DNA of 64,000 bases. Origin: Alligator mississippiensis (taxonomy: Eukaryota > Chordata > Crocodylia > Alligatoridae). Location of the stretch: contig NC_081827.1 in the NCBI RefSeq assembly GCF_030867095.1, positions 217,437,810 through 217,501,809 on the forward strand, written 5' to 3'. This document shows positions 1 to 11,128 of the stretch, piece by piece (positions within the stretch are counted from its first letter, which is position 1; each line of letters opens with the position of its first letter). The position numbers and the translations under genes are program-made. The notes under the pieces are model-generated. The model saw nothing but the letters and a program-made list of their open reading frames with translations. It searched no databases and was not told the DNA's origin.

Positions 1-3000
1 GCGGTGTCTGCGGGCAGTCAGCGATTGCCCCTGGTCAGCACTCGCCACCACCACACCACCCTCCGGCCACAGGAGTTCACCACTTACCGCCACCGTGCTG
101 CCACTGCCACTGCACTTCCACTGCTGTGCCCTGCCAGCCGCCGGGGGCATGCATCATTCATGACTGCAATCTATCTACAGTTAATAATGGAGTCTTTTGA
201 CCACAGAGCCAAACTGTTTTCAAGTCATGCCACTTCTGTTGCATATTCTCTTTTCAAGACCTAATTTTCTTCTCTTACCACATTATAATAATCAGTTCTT
301 CTCAATTTTGCCACCAAAATAATCTTACTGAGGGCTAATGATCTCTGAAGCTCTCTTCCACCAGGCACAATTTATCTCCACCTTACCTCTTTTTCTGCTT
401 TTTTTTCACCAAGATACCAGCCTTGATTCCCCTGATTCCACAAGATACCAGTCTTCTCCCATAAGTAGCTGTGTTTTCTCTCTTGCTGCTTTATGTGTAG
501 GAGAAAAATCTACCAAAATCTGCAAAATTTCTATATTATTAACATTACATAAAGAGTATCCTTGTATCTAAATCCAAATCCCAATGCAATTAGTTTAAGA
601 TTGATTTTATCACCAATAAAAAGATTACCACTTAACAGTTTATTTTAACCTTTTCTTCTGTCAGGCAGTCCCTTCCAGTGAACTTGTCAGTTTTTCCTTT
701 CAGCAGAAAGAGGATTTGATAAAGAATATAGAATTAATATATATCACAAAAGAATTGGGTGGTGAAAGTGATTTCAATAAATCTAGGAACCCAACACAAG
801 TTACATCTGCCACAAAATGGGCTGTAGCATTTTCGGTACCATGGTTTTCAGAGAGAGAGTGAAAATCACTTGGGGCCCCAGGCCATATTTGAACCAGAGG
901 TGTCCTCATAAGTGGCAGGCAGTCTGGCAGCAGCAGGTCAATGAGAAGCCTGAAGGAAGGGGTCCAGGTGCACAGTGATGGCTTGGGGGTGATGCTGACT
1001 GAAGTTGCAGTACCCCTGGACTGGGTGGTGACCTTTTGAACCAATGACCCAGTTTTGTTCTGTGGGCATGCTCAGTTAGAGCACTATTTTGGCAGGAAGT
1101 CTCTGAGGTGTTTTAAGAGACTCCAATTTGATACTTTTGATGGACAGGTAAAGTGCCAAGTGCACTGGAGAGTGCTGGGTGCACAGGCAAGTGTTGTGTG
1201 CACCTGCATGCTTGATTGGTGCCTTGTGTGTGAGTGACAGCTGCCTGTCTGCAAATGTGGTTAAAAGGGACTGATCTGAAGAGATCTGGGTCTCTGCCCC
1301 TGTCGTCTGTCTGTGTGTGTGAGTCTTTGAAGCTGGTGCATGGGTCTGTGTGTGTCTGGAGGGCCCGCAAGGCCAAATGTCATCACAAGCTGGTGTGACT
1401 GAGTGCTGGGGAAGCTGAAGGTCACTGGTGTGCATCAGCAGTGAGTGGCAGGTGATCAGCAGTATGAGCTGGGGTGGTGAGCCTGCTGTCCTCTCTCTCA
1501 GAAGCAGCTGGAGGAACAGCTGGCTTCTGTTGGTATTTAAATGTTTGCTTTTTGGCCCACGGGGCCAATGGTAAATACAAATGGTATTTAAATGTTTGCT
1601 TTTTGGCAATTGGCTTCTAGGTATATGTACATGCATTAGAATCTTTCAGGATAGGCACCAGGGGTTAATAGATTTCTAAGAGTCTGGGTCTCACAGTTTC
1701 ACACAACCTTGGAAGCAGACAGGCTGTCTAACACAAGGCCAACAAGGACACACAGTCTGGAAAACAGAGGGAGTATGTACTGCACTACCCATAACACAAA
1801 ATAAAGTGGAACCAGCTAACAAGGCACCAGAGCAAGGGGCCTCAGTTTTAGGGGAACAGACCAAATTAGGAGAAGACTCAGAAAGACCAAATTAGTATGT
1901 GTGCATGTGATAAGCTACATGGATGTATGACAACCAGCCAACGTTAGCCACAGATCAGGAATCATCAGGAAGAAAGGAGAATACAAAAAACAGAGACTTG
2001 AGAGTAACAAAGGTCCTCCACCTGGGTCCCTCCCCATCCCTCCTCCTCCTTCTTCCCAAGAGGAGTCCCCGTCTCCTGGGAAGGGTACCTGAGGCCACCA
2101 TGGACAAAGGGCACATCGCCAGCCCATCATATGCAACCCACTGGAGGGGGAGTGTGGGCCTCGCCATCCCACCTCCAGTCTGCTGACAGCTGAGAGAGAG
2201 CATCAGAGTGAAAACTGCATCCTGGCCAGATGTACTTTGACTCTGATGACAGCCCTAGGATTTGGTAGATATACAAAATTGCTTGATTGTTTGTATTGCT
2301 TCTTTTCTGTTATCACTGTGTATCAATAAATTTGCCTATTATCAAGTGGTAAGGTCATGGTCAGTCTGAGGGTTGTTATTGGTATTGTTTTTTCTATTGT
2401 ACCTTGTTTGCTAATTGATTGTTGTTCTTGTTGTGGTACAATATAGTCATTGTTTATTCCTTCATTTGTGTCACTTGTTTTATTGCTAATTAATCATTTC
2501 AGATGCTAAGTGAAATCAGGGTGTAGATTAATGCTTAGTGGTAAAGCCCCACAAGTCCACATTTTTACCATGATTTTGGGCTACAAGGATTCACAACCCT
2601 CATTATTGCCACTTATCAATTTTAAATTTTAATTTAATTGATTGGAGAATTCACATCTCTTCAGTGGGAGCAGTGCAACCCAAACTCACTGCTGATGGCC
2701 ATGACCAACAGGGCCAAAGAGCCCCAAATTCTGCAGTAAGCCATGCACCCTAACTTCCAATGACCCAGTGAACCAGGTCAAGAGGCTCTGCAGGCTACAT
2801 CTACATGTTTGGGTCACATTAATAGAGTTTGGAAAATGAATTTTAAGCCCATTAAATTTTGATCAGCTCAAGTACTAGAATACAATGACATTATTAAAGA
2901 TCATGAGAATCCCTATCAAGTCAAATGCCATCCCATTAATGGATCAACATAATGTAATCTCTGAAATGGTATGAAAATGTGTATGGTATGAATATCTGAT

Positions 3001-3504
3001 TATGAAATGTCTATTGTAATATTTACTGTGCAGAGCTGTACAATCAGTTGCTTGTGAAGAATAGAAATCAAAGTAATGCTACTTCTGATAAACATGAGTA
3101 TCTGTCTACCATTGCCATTGACAGGCTTATCTATTCTCTGCTCTATTAAGACACAAAAAGAGCCTTATTCTCCAACCTCTCTGCATGAAAATCTCATTGA
3201 AACTAGTGGAGAATGAGAACAGGATCAAGTTGTGAATACATATGGAGAAGCGGGACAAGGTGGCTTTATCTAATTGATTTGATCTCACTCTTCACCCATC
3301 TGAAGTCTTTTCCACATAGACTGATGTTAAGTTTCTGTGTGATGTAGATAGACCTCTGGCCATGTAAGTATCAAGACTGCCTAAATATTACCATAAATAT
3401 ATTCTCAAAAATGTTCATTCCAATTTACAGAAGCAGTGCATAAGACATTATTAATAGAGTTGTATTTGTGGTATATTCAGAGTAACAGCTGGTTAGTAAA
3501 GCAT
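1..3504. other. No gene seen; unclassified DNA
   Basis: I see no convincing coding exon here. The first 160 bases are GC-rich and could be the edge of a repeat continuing from the left. A 25-base sequence occurs twice exactly, at 1532-1556 and 1583-1607. Positions 2325-2330 hold AATAAA downstream of a GC-rich block, which could be the 3' part of an old LTR or simply chance. Short reading frames on both strands are not supported by any recognisable motif. Confidence 0.5.
1532..1607. repeat. Two-copy direct repeat of 25 bp
   Basis: The 25-base units at 1532-1556 and 1583-1607 are identical and are 51 bases apart. Both follow a TGGCTTCT-like context or precede one, so the duplication is slightly longer than the perfect core. 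Its function is unknown; it may be a small tandem duplication inside an older repeat. Confidence 0.75.
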
Positions 3505-3516
3505 TACTCCTTTCCA

Positions 3517-4156
3517 GGGGTGTAGGTTGTAGCCGTGTTCACCTAAGGACATAGGCAGACAAGGTTCTTTGGGTGAATCTGATATCTTTTATTAGACCAA
3601 CTTAAATAGTTGGAAAACAATTTTTAAGCAAGCTTTCGGGTTCAAAAACCCTTCATCTGGCTAAGAAAGTTTCAGCAGTTGGTGTGTGCTCTTCCTGGAT
3701 GGAATGAAAAGTAAAGAAGCCAGCGGCAGGTCTGGTCTGCATATAAGACAGGTAGTCAGTGAAAATGTAGAGAAGGGGGATGAATAGTGGAGAGATACCT
3801 GGGGAGTCAGATGTCAGGCAGGTTATAATGTGTCATAAATCCAATGTCTATACTGAGTCCATGATTTTTAATATCCAGGAGATTGATGAAGTGGAGTTCA
3901 TAGGCTCGTCTCTGGGAAGTATTTTGTAAGTTTCCTTTGAGGATCAGGACTGAGTGATTGGAGAGAGAGTGGTTTTCTTGTGAGAAATGTGCCCCCACAG
4001 GTAATTGGGTATTCCTGTCTTTGATAGATTCCCGGTGTGCATTTATTCTGGTGTGCTGTTGTTGTTTGGTCTCTCCTACGTATTTTCCATCAGGGCATTT
4101 GGTGCACTGGATGAAATATATTACATTTCTGGAGGTGCAGCTGTAAGATCTGGGAA
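3517..4156 (-). mobile_element. Penelope-like retroelement (PLE), 5'-truncated
   Basis: This is a 640-bp minus-strand insertion. Its + strand left end is the PLE terminal repeat (GGGTGTAGGTTGTAGCC..., then a conserved block ending in a TAGACCAACTT...AGTTGG hairpin). Towards the right it runs into the GIY-YIG endonuclease region. A perfect 12-bp target site duplication, TACTCCTTTCCA, flanks it at 3505-3516 and 4157-4168. The duplication fixes both boundaries and shows that the copy was truncated inside the endonuclease on insertion. A degenerate hammerhead-like core lies within the terminal repeat on the minus strand (3634-3659). PLEs are reverse-transcriptase retroelements of the telomerase-related lineage, and many carry a C-terminal GIY-YIG nuclease. 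Confidence 0.85.
3807..4156 (-). pseudogene. PLE GIY-YIG endonuclease, C-terminal fragment
   Basis: The fragment is open to a stop at 3807. Intact copies of this domain nick target DNA for retrotransposition. Visible landmarks in order are a CTSRN-VIYFIQC-KCP segment (cysteines of the PLE zinc-binding insert), YVGET (the YIG half of the signature), RINAHR (containing the conserved arginine), VGAHF, and an AYELHFINLL segment with the conserved glutamate. The GIY half reads VIY, a common PLE variant. The reverse transcriptase is absent because the copy is 5'-truncated at the target duplication. The frame stays open to 4301, but everything beyond 4156 is flanking DNA read through by chance. This is a dead fragment, although the domain itself is unbroken. 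Confidence 0.8.
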
Positions 4157-4298
4157 TACTCCTTTCCACAATGTTTCTCCCTGTTTTTGGGAGCACTATT
4201 ATATTGCTTCTCTCATAAAACAAAAGTTCAGAAGATATTCTGTTATGTAGAAAAATTATAAAACTATTATATATAAAAAGACCTTTGTCATGAATTAG

Positions 4299-4399
4299 CA
4301 CCTTGTTTTTATTTTTATATATAAATATTTATATATATATTTTATATATTTTATATATAAAATTTTTTGTTTTTATAAACAAAAAATAAAAACAAGGTG
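4299..4399. repeat. AT-rich inverted repeat (hairpin)
   Basis: Perfect 18-bp arms at 4299-4316 (CACCTTGTTTTTATTTTT) and 4382-4399 enclose about 65 bases of almost pure A/T. The enclosed DNA is itself partly self-complementary, with TTATATATA-type runs on both sides. The whole 101-bp unit could extrude as a cruciform. It may be a small foldback element or an expanded AT palindrome. Confidence 0.8.
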
Positions 4400-4526
4400 T
4401 TCCCCTTCCCCAATATGGGGTAGAGCAATTGGAGGGAGAACTCCCCTCCTGGAAAGATTCTCAGAAGGTTCTCACCCTGAGGAGCCAACCCAGGGCAGGG
4501 AAGAACCCAGTGAGAAGGGTTTTTTT

Positions 4527-5392
4527 TCATAGAATCATAGAAGTAGGGTCGGAAGGGACCTTGTAGATCTTCAAGTCCGACCCCCTGCCTGGGCAGGAGG
4601 AAAACTGGGCACAATTGACCCCAGTCAGGTAGGCATCAAGCCGCTTCTTAAAGACCCCCAGGGTAGGATCCAGCACCACTTCCCTTGGAAGTTGGTTCCA
4701 GGTCCTAGCCGCCCTAACTGTGAAGTAGTTCTTACGGATGTCTAATCTAAACCTACTCTCCAACAACTTGTGGCCGTTATTCCTTATTTTCCCGGGGGGC
4801 GCTAGGGGAAACAAGGTCTCTCCCAAACCCTTCTGGTCCCCCCTAGTGAGTTTATAGATGGTCACAAAGTCCTCCCTCAGCCTTCTCTTGTGAAGGCTGA
4901 ACAGGTTCAGGTCCCGTAGCCTGTCATTGTAGGGTCTGCCCTACTGTCCTCGGATCATGCGTGTGGCCCTCCTCTGGACCCTCTCAATGTTGTCCACATC
5001 CCTCTTGAAGTGGGGTGCCCAGAACTGGACACAGTACTCCAGCTGCAGCCTGACCAGTGTCGCGTAGAGGGGGAGGATCACCTCCTTGGCCCTACTTGAG
5101 ATGCACCTGTGGATGCACGATAAGGTCCAGTTAGCCCTGCCGACCGTGACCTCGCATTGTCGGCCCATGTTCATCTTGGAGTCAGTAACGACTCCAAGAT
5201 CCCTTTCTGCCTCCATGTTCTCAAGAGGGGAGTTTCCCATCTTATAAGTGTGCTGCTGGTTACTACTGCCCAAGTGCAGCACCCTGCACTTGTCTGTATT
5301 GAAACGCATCCTGTTTTTGTTAGCCCACCCCTGCAACCTATCCAGGTCTTCCTGCAGTCTTTCCCTCCCTACTAGCATGCCCACCTCACCCC
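4527..5392 (-). mobile_element. CR1 LINE fragment, 5'-truncated
   Basis: The CR1 3' end lies at the left (CATAGAATCATAGAAG... followed by the conserved GGTCGGAAGGGACC core, reading in reverse). Coding remnants run rightwards. Two minus-strand frames are readable. 4941-5384 includes RMRFNTDKCRVLHLG, EYCVQFWAPHFKRDVDN and ERVQRRATRMI, which belong to the region after the reverse transcriptase core. 4527-4865 includes GHKLLESRFRLDIRKNYF and TWNQLPREVV, the C-terminal end of CR1 ORF2. The frames are offset by a disruption near 4870-4940. The catalytic part of the reverse transcriptase is missing, so the copy is inactive. Confidence 0.9.
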
Positions 5393-7242
5393 ATATTTTT
5401 CATTTTTTTCATTTTTCAGTGGAGTCGTCCTTAAAGAGGTTGACCTGAATTAATTGACCAAGGAGCCCAGAAAGGAACATTCACTTCATTAGTCCTGTTT
5501 GTCTACCTAGCTATTGGATTAGGCCCTCTAAAGCACTAAGCCAGGCCACTTAACCCAGGAATGGGGGATGCTTTAAGTTCATTTTTCTTTTCCTTTGCTA
5601 CCCACTGGATGGTATAATTGGGTTCTTAAGGGATTGGCCTGGCCCAATTAAGCCAGGAGTCTGGGGAAAAGCTGATTTAAAGCCGTTGGCCTAGTGGACT
5701 TGTGATGAACTGATCTTATTGTTGGCAAGTACCCAACCCAAGGGGGTGAGGGACTTTGAGAAAAATGCCCTCATGTGGCCCTAGTAAAGGGGTCTAAACT
5801 CCAGGGCACCCATTGGGACCTCCAGTGCTGAACTGTCAGTGATCTCAGAGCGATACAAGATTTGGACCCCAGCGTCGGGAATTCTGGATGTGGTAAGGGT
5901 GGGGAGGCGAAGCACCATGAGGAAAACCCTCCAAAAAGGCCCATCAAGATCTTCTCCAACCCAACATCCAGCTCCCAATAGTTAACAATACATCAAGACG
6001 TGGCAAATGAGAGGAAAACATCAGAAGTTGGTGATGGCAATATGGTCTGGTGCCCTAACGGCTTATACAAGTAAGATGCCAGGCAGACATGGGCTACAGC
6101 CATTCAGCAGCTATCCCCAACCAATACAGATACTAGTTCAGTAAGCAGTATTCAAGAGGTGTTTCCTATGCACTGTGCCAAAAGTTCTAAAGGTTGCATC
6201 TGTTAAGTACATCAGAGATTGGCCTAGTGACATCAACAGATAAAATGCTTTTGGCCAAATTCTGCACTGTTTGAAACTTTTTGCAACCTTAATGAGTGCA
6301 CTAAGGTTGTATTAGTCATAAATCTACCTAAAGTTTGACCTATTACTAACTAGTGCTCCCAAATAATCTTAGGTTCATTTTGAGACGTCAAAATTCAGCA
6401 TTTGCTCAGTCTCCTGGCAGCTCATAATGATGCACACTTGATGTGCATCATTGAATCAGACATCCAGCACATGTATAGGTATCCATTAGTTCCAGCTCAA
6501 GATACCATGGACTTGGAGTGTTTTTACCATGACATTCAGGAAGGAAGAAGCTAAGGTTGGTGTTAATGGTATTATTCATTTAATACAGACAAAAATTAGG
6601 AAAGAGGATGAACTGGGAACATGCTATTGCATTGGGTTATTCAGAGCAGGATGGGAACTGTCTCTGTAGCAGGCTACTAGTCGCTGCTCATATAATTGCC
6701 AGAAGCATGACTTTTACTCCTTTTCTGGTTATCTTCTCTGCTTCTTCCCCTGCTATGCCATAACCCCAACTCTTGCTGCTCTATGTTCACTATAGACTAG
6801 TGATATTACAGTATCAAAATCACTTCCTTTTCTTCCTGTCTTCTCTTCACATGGTATTTCAACTACTGAAGTAACTTCTCTATTTAACAGATTGGGGTGA
6901 GGGGGAACGGCTGGTGCCCAAGTTGTGTGGGTGATACAATTGGCAGATGAAAGTCGAAGCATAAAATTGCAAAGGAAGACAAAGCTTGTTTATATATGAA
7001 ATAAAATTAATTCTTTGATCTGGACTTTGTTCTTTTCTTTCATGTTTAGAGTAAAAATTCAAGCTATGTCTTAGAATTGTCATCATTGTGATTCATGCTA
7101 CTGCTTGTCATGGGCCTTCTCAATCAAGCTTTCTCAGGTACAACATTCTTGCTGAGATTTCAGTTTTTCTAAAAATTAACGAGGAACAGTGAAATGTCTG
7201 GGACAGAGGAGATCCCAGGATGCAGAAATAATGTATTCATGC
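5393..7242. other. No gene seen
   Basis: This is intergenic or intronic DNA without a recognisable gene. The part at 5520-5960 is richer in GC and has the look of an old LTR-element or unclassified repeat, but I could not find its ends. The rest is AT-rich and unremarkable. Confidence 0.5.
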
Positions 7243-8240
7243 TGTAATAGGGAGTTCCTGTTGAATATCTTCTCCTGTTAATAGGAAGGCCTGAATAGGT
7301 AGGAAACCAGAGGTCAGGCAGGGTAATGAGTGCAGGAGTCCAGGTGCACTGAATCAGGGATTAAAAGGCCAGACACCTAATGAAGCAATTAAATACACCT
7401 GGCCCAGGTGAGAGGTACAGAAGGTCTAATCATGTGACAGGAAGGAAGCTGGGCTGGAGGATATAAGCCCAGTCTTTGAGTAGGCTGGGAGTGGCCCTTG
7501 CTTGCAGCAAGGAGAGGAACCTGAGAGAAAGGAGCTGCTGGAGGTAGACAGGCCTAAGGGACACAAGCTGCCCAAGTCAGCTGCAGGTGAGAGGGTGCTG
7601 TTGAGAAGTAGGTCCTGTGAGCAACACTTGACCCCAAGGGAGGGATACTGTCTGTTATGAAGCAGTTGGCTGGGAGGGGGATTGCTGTTCCATTTTGGAC
7701 TTCTAACTGGAGGACTGGGTTATCAGTATAAGGGTAGAGGGGGCCATAAGCAGGGGGTGCCTGAGTATACTACACTTCCTTGCAGTAGGTACCAGAAGTT
7801 GGTTCCAAGATAGTGGGGCAGAGACTAGCAAGGTGAAAGGAGACCCCCTAGGAAAGGGGCTGCCACCAAGGCAAGGCTGATGCCTGAGGGCTGGGATCTT
7901 GAAGAGTAGGTCAAGGTGGAGAGGATGGTCGGAGAGAAAAAGAGGCCAAAGCTAGGAGAGTTGAAACCCTTGGAATCCTGCTTAAAGGGGCTTAGCACCC
8001 CCTTTAAAGGAGAAGTACTAGAGAGAGCACAAAGTTCCCATGGTGGGGCTAACCTAACCAAGCAGACCAGGACACACAAGGTTATGCTGGGCCCCAGGGA
8101 CTGCTTTTCCCCAACAACAAACAAAGCAACATCAAAGTCATTGTAGGCGAGAGCCTGGAGGTGAGGTAGGACCAGATAAAGATTGACAAGTGGGGTGGCC
8201 CACAAGGGGGATCAGGTGCAAGGGTCTCTACAACAGCTGC
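7243..8240 (+). mobile_element. LTR-like element, ends approximate
   Basis: A GC-rich block with a TATA-like box at 7461-7467 (ATATAAG) follows a CCAATT-poor, TG-beginning upstream half. Near the right end it reads GGCGAGAGCCTGGAGGTGAGG, resembling the GTGGCAGGTGAG segment near the 3' end of the solo LTRs elsewhere in this window. The organisation matches those LTRs but I found no target site duplication. Assignment to the same family is an inference, and the boundaries are approximate. Confidence 0.4.
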
Positions 8241-8412
8241 CCTCCCCTGCTCCCCCCCTTCCCCTATGGGTATCACAACGCTCAACATGAGTGGGGGGAA
8301 AAAAAGAGACTGGCAAAATTATTTGGAGTGAATTCATTTCAGGCAGCCTTGTTGATTTATATCTATGTACAATAATCTACATATATTAATAACTGTGCTA
8401 TCAGTAAATCTC

Positions 8413-8498
8413 TACAGTAGAACCATAATTTAACTAGTTGAACAATGGCCGCCCATTCCACCCTTTTGGAATTCAACTTGTTATTTAAGGTTCAGGTA
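8413..8498. mobile_element. Tiny Tigger/pogo-like MITE remnant
   Basis: The left end TACAGTAGAACCATAATTTAA and the inverted right end (reverse complement TACCTGAACCTTAAATAA) resemble each other and resemble pogo/Tigger termini, which begin CAGT(A)GAACC next to a TA target. At only 86 bp it would be a minimal deletion derivative. The similarity is short, so the call is tentative. Confidence 0.35.
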
Positions 8499-8847
8499 TA
8501 AAGACAAAACAACTAAAGCCAGGGAATGGAATCTCCCTATGCAGTCCTATAATCTGGATCCTCTCCTAGCAGAGAACAGAGCTTCTTGATTACCTTCCTT
8601 CCCTTTCATGGCTGCTGCTGTCCTAGATCACCTTCCTAGATCACATTAGCAATTCATTAAACGTTAGCACTCCCCCGTAGTGATTATAAATTACTCTAAG
8701 TGTAACTTGCTTAGAAAGGATTTAATAAACCACATGAATGAAGCTAGTACTATAAATCTTGAAACAAGGACAGGAAGCCAAAAAATAGTTCTACACCAGC
8801 AAGCGCTGTTACTGATTGCTAGGATGAGAATGTATTGGTTGGAACAA

Positions 8848-9093
8848 GGGTGTAGGTTGTAGCCGTGTTGATCTAAGGACATAGGCAGACAAGGTTCTTT
8901 GGGTGAATCTGATATCTTTTATTAGACCAACTTAAATAGTTGGAAAATAATTATTAAGCAAGCTTTTGGGTTCAAAAATGATGAAGCCTGATGAAGGGTT
9001 TTTGAACCCGAAAGTTTGCTTAATAATTGTTTTCCAACTATTTAAGTTGGTCTAATGAAAGATACCAGATTCACCCAAAGAACCTTGTCTGCC
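8848..9093. mobile_element. PLE inverted-dimer insertion with 13-bp TSD
   Basis: Two copies of the PLE terminal repeat lie head to head. A full-length minus-strand arm occupies 8848 to about 8978, and a plus-strand arm occupies about 8986-9093. The plus arm stops at ACCTTGTCTGCC, short of the true terminus. The insertion is flanked by a perfect 13-bp target duplication, TTGGTTGGAACAA (8835-8847 and 9094-9106), so the 246-bp palindrome arrived as one unit. No protein-coding part is present. The two arms meet inside the hammerhead-like motif, around 8978-8990. Confidence 0.88.
8988..9052 (+). ncRNA. Hammerhead-ribozyme-like motif in PLE terminal repeat
   Basis: The core CTGATGA (8988-8994) is followed by stem II, GGGTT (8996-9000) pairing with AACCC (9005-9009) across a 4-base loop, and then GAAA (9010-9013). 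These are the invariant boxes of a hammerhead in the correct order and spacing. Downstream lies a hairpin CCAACT/AGTTGG (9034-9050) and a GTC (9050-9052) that could hold the cleavage site. Hammerhead motifs are known from PLEs in many eukaryotes. I could not draw a satisfactory stem III, so activity is doubtful and this may be a relic. Confidence 0.4.
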
Positions 9094-9595
9094 TTGGTTG
9101 GAACAAAGTACAGACAGAATTGGTTTGCACTTGCTAGTTCTGAGGCCTGTGGGGATGTCACTCAGTTAAAACCAAAGATGAAACTATATATCCAGGACAT
9201 GGCACATTTGGGAGTGCCACAAGAGAAGCCAAGCTAAGAACGTTAAGTGGATATTTATTCATGAAACGGAAGAGTAAATAAAAAAAATCCTTTGAAACGT
9301 ATGAGATGCTAACATCTATAAAGATATGGCTTATGTGCTGAGGCAAGTACAGTAATTATCTACAATAATATAGAACTTGTATTGTGCATTTCATCTGCAG
9401 AGCTCAATATATATTAGTTACACAAATTACAAAAAGGAGACAGTCATTGATGTGAGGGAAAAAATATCTTTCTCTGCACATTAAGAATTGGAAAAGAGAA
9501 GATCTAGAACACTGTACAGCCATTTGAGAATTGCAGGGCATTTTTACACATGGAAGCACCGGGTTCTTTGAAAAGTGCCTGATGCTGCAACGTTT

Positions 9596-9744
9596 GCAGT
9601 TGTATAAGTGGCGAAATGTGTGTCAACACTGAAAATGGCAATGGTGTGCTTTTGAACTAAAACACCTCGGCGGCGCTTTGGTTCAAAAGCACACCACAAC
9701 CATGTTCTACACTCTGACATGCATTTCATCACTTACACAACTGC
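9596..9744. repeat. Foldback element (inverted repeat, about 65-bp arms)
   Basis: The left arm at 9596-9660 (GCAGTTGTATAAGTG... to GTGTGCTTTTGAAC) is inverted at 9679-9744, with an 18-base loop. Arms match at most positions; the best block is GGTGTGCTTTTGAAC. Weaker similarity continues a few tens of bases outside. It is probably a MITE. I could not define terminal repeats or a target duplication, so the superfamily is open. Confidence 0.7.
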
Positions 9745-11128
9745 ATGTGGTTCAGTGCAGTTCACCTCAGTTCACGTGCAGAACAGACTTGATTAAATGA
9801 GTCTGCCCCAAAGCAGTGGATCTCCAGTGTATCGCAGGAATAAAAAAAAAAGTATGTGTATAAATGCCTATAGATATTTAAGGAAACTGGGAACATTTGA
9901 AACTCCTGGGGGAAAAGTGATGATGCTAGATACTATAAAACAATGCGTGAGAGCATTTTACGATACAGGCAAATGTTCTTCTTAGACCAAGCAACTGAGG
10001 GCATGGACATACAAAACAGTTACACTGCTTTAAAAATAAGAATGAGCTATTCTACCCTGGGGCAGCTGAATCTGGGATAGTTGTTTTGTCTATCCACTCT
10101 TACTCTACATTAAGTGATGCTAAATTGCACAAAATTACCATCACCATCCAAATTAATTGGAGGAAAATTCCTGAGATTTAGCTTTTATTTTCTCTGGGGA
10201 TAGGACAGCACAAATGACAGATACACTAGATCAGGTGGTGCATGTTCCTGAGCGGTAAATTCTCTTTGTCCTCTTTCAAGTGGCATAATTGTAAGTCCAT
10301 CCATGTCCAGGGAAATGGGAATGGAAAATTTTACAGTCACAAAATAAATTAAATGAAACACTTTGTAGAGTTTATAACTGCATGAGAAGCAAAACAAAGG
10401 GCGAAGTCCATAAAGCAAAGGACAGCTGGACTAAAGATTTACAAAAGATATAACAGCCAAATCACAGATTCAAGCAGTTAAACCTTTTAGTGTCTCTTTC
10501 TGTGACTAATCAATTAAAGTGAAAGCAACTGTTCACAGGCCATGGTTTGTATCCTTCTCCGTTACAATGGACAACACCATTTATAGGTCTACAGCAGACT
10601 TATGCTTACAATTCAAAGAGATAAGCCCTTTTTCTTTCACATTATTTGATGCTACAGAAAACTGCTGCTCTTCAGGAGGGACATAGCAGAACAGAGTAGG
10701 TCAAATTACTTCTGTTGTATCTTGTTCTGTCTCAGTCCTTGCAGTTAAAGCCCTGCTGAGTAATATTTTCCTGTTTAAAACTTGGAAAATACAGAGCCTG
10801 TTGTCAACAAGAAAACAGGTAAAGCAGCTGTTGGCTGAGAGAGAGATTTCACATTTAACATTGTAACAGGAGGAAGCTAAGCCATATTCACCATTATATA
10901 GGCCATTTTGAGCATTTCAGAACTTGTCACTCAGCAGTGACTGGAGTAAGCTAGTGTCTTATTCTCAGAACAGGAAGACACCATTATTTCAGTTTCTTGA
11001 TCTGGTGGATATTACTTGAATAGTATTTTCTGAGAAGCTTTCATGAAAACTGTCATGTAGTCCTAGTTGGTATTAACATACTAGGATTGCTAGGATTACT
11101 GCTGACAGGTATGAAAACAATGACCTGC

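Noticed and set aside
2325..2330. AATAAA as a gene polyadenylation signal
   Set aside because: No upstream exon is recognisable; the hexamer is common in AT-rich DNA.
5820..5900. Possible retroviral primer-binding site after an LTR (TTTGGACCCC...CGTCGGGA)
   Set aside because: Match to a tRNA 3' end is poor and no LTR terminus (CA plus duplication) precedes it.
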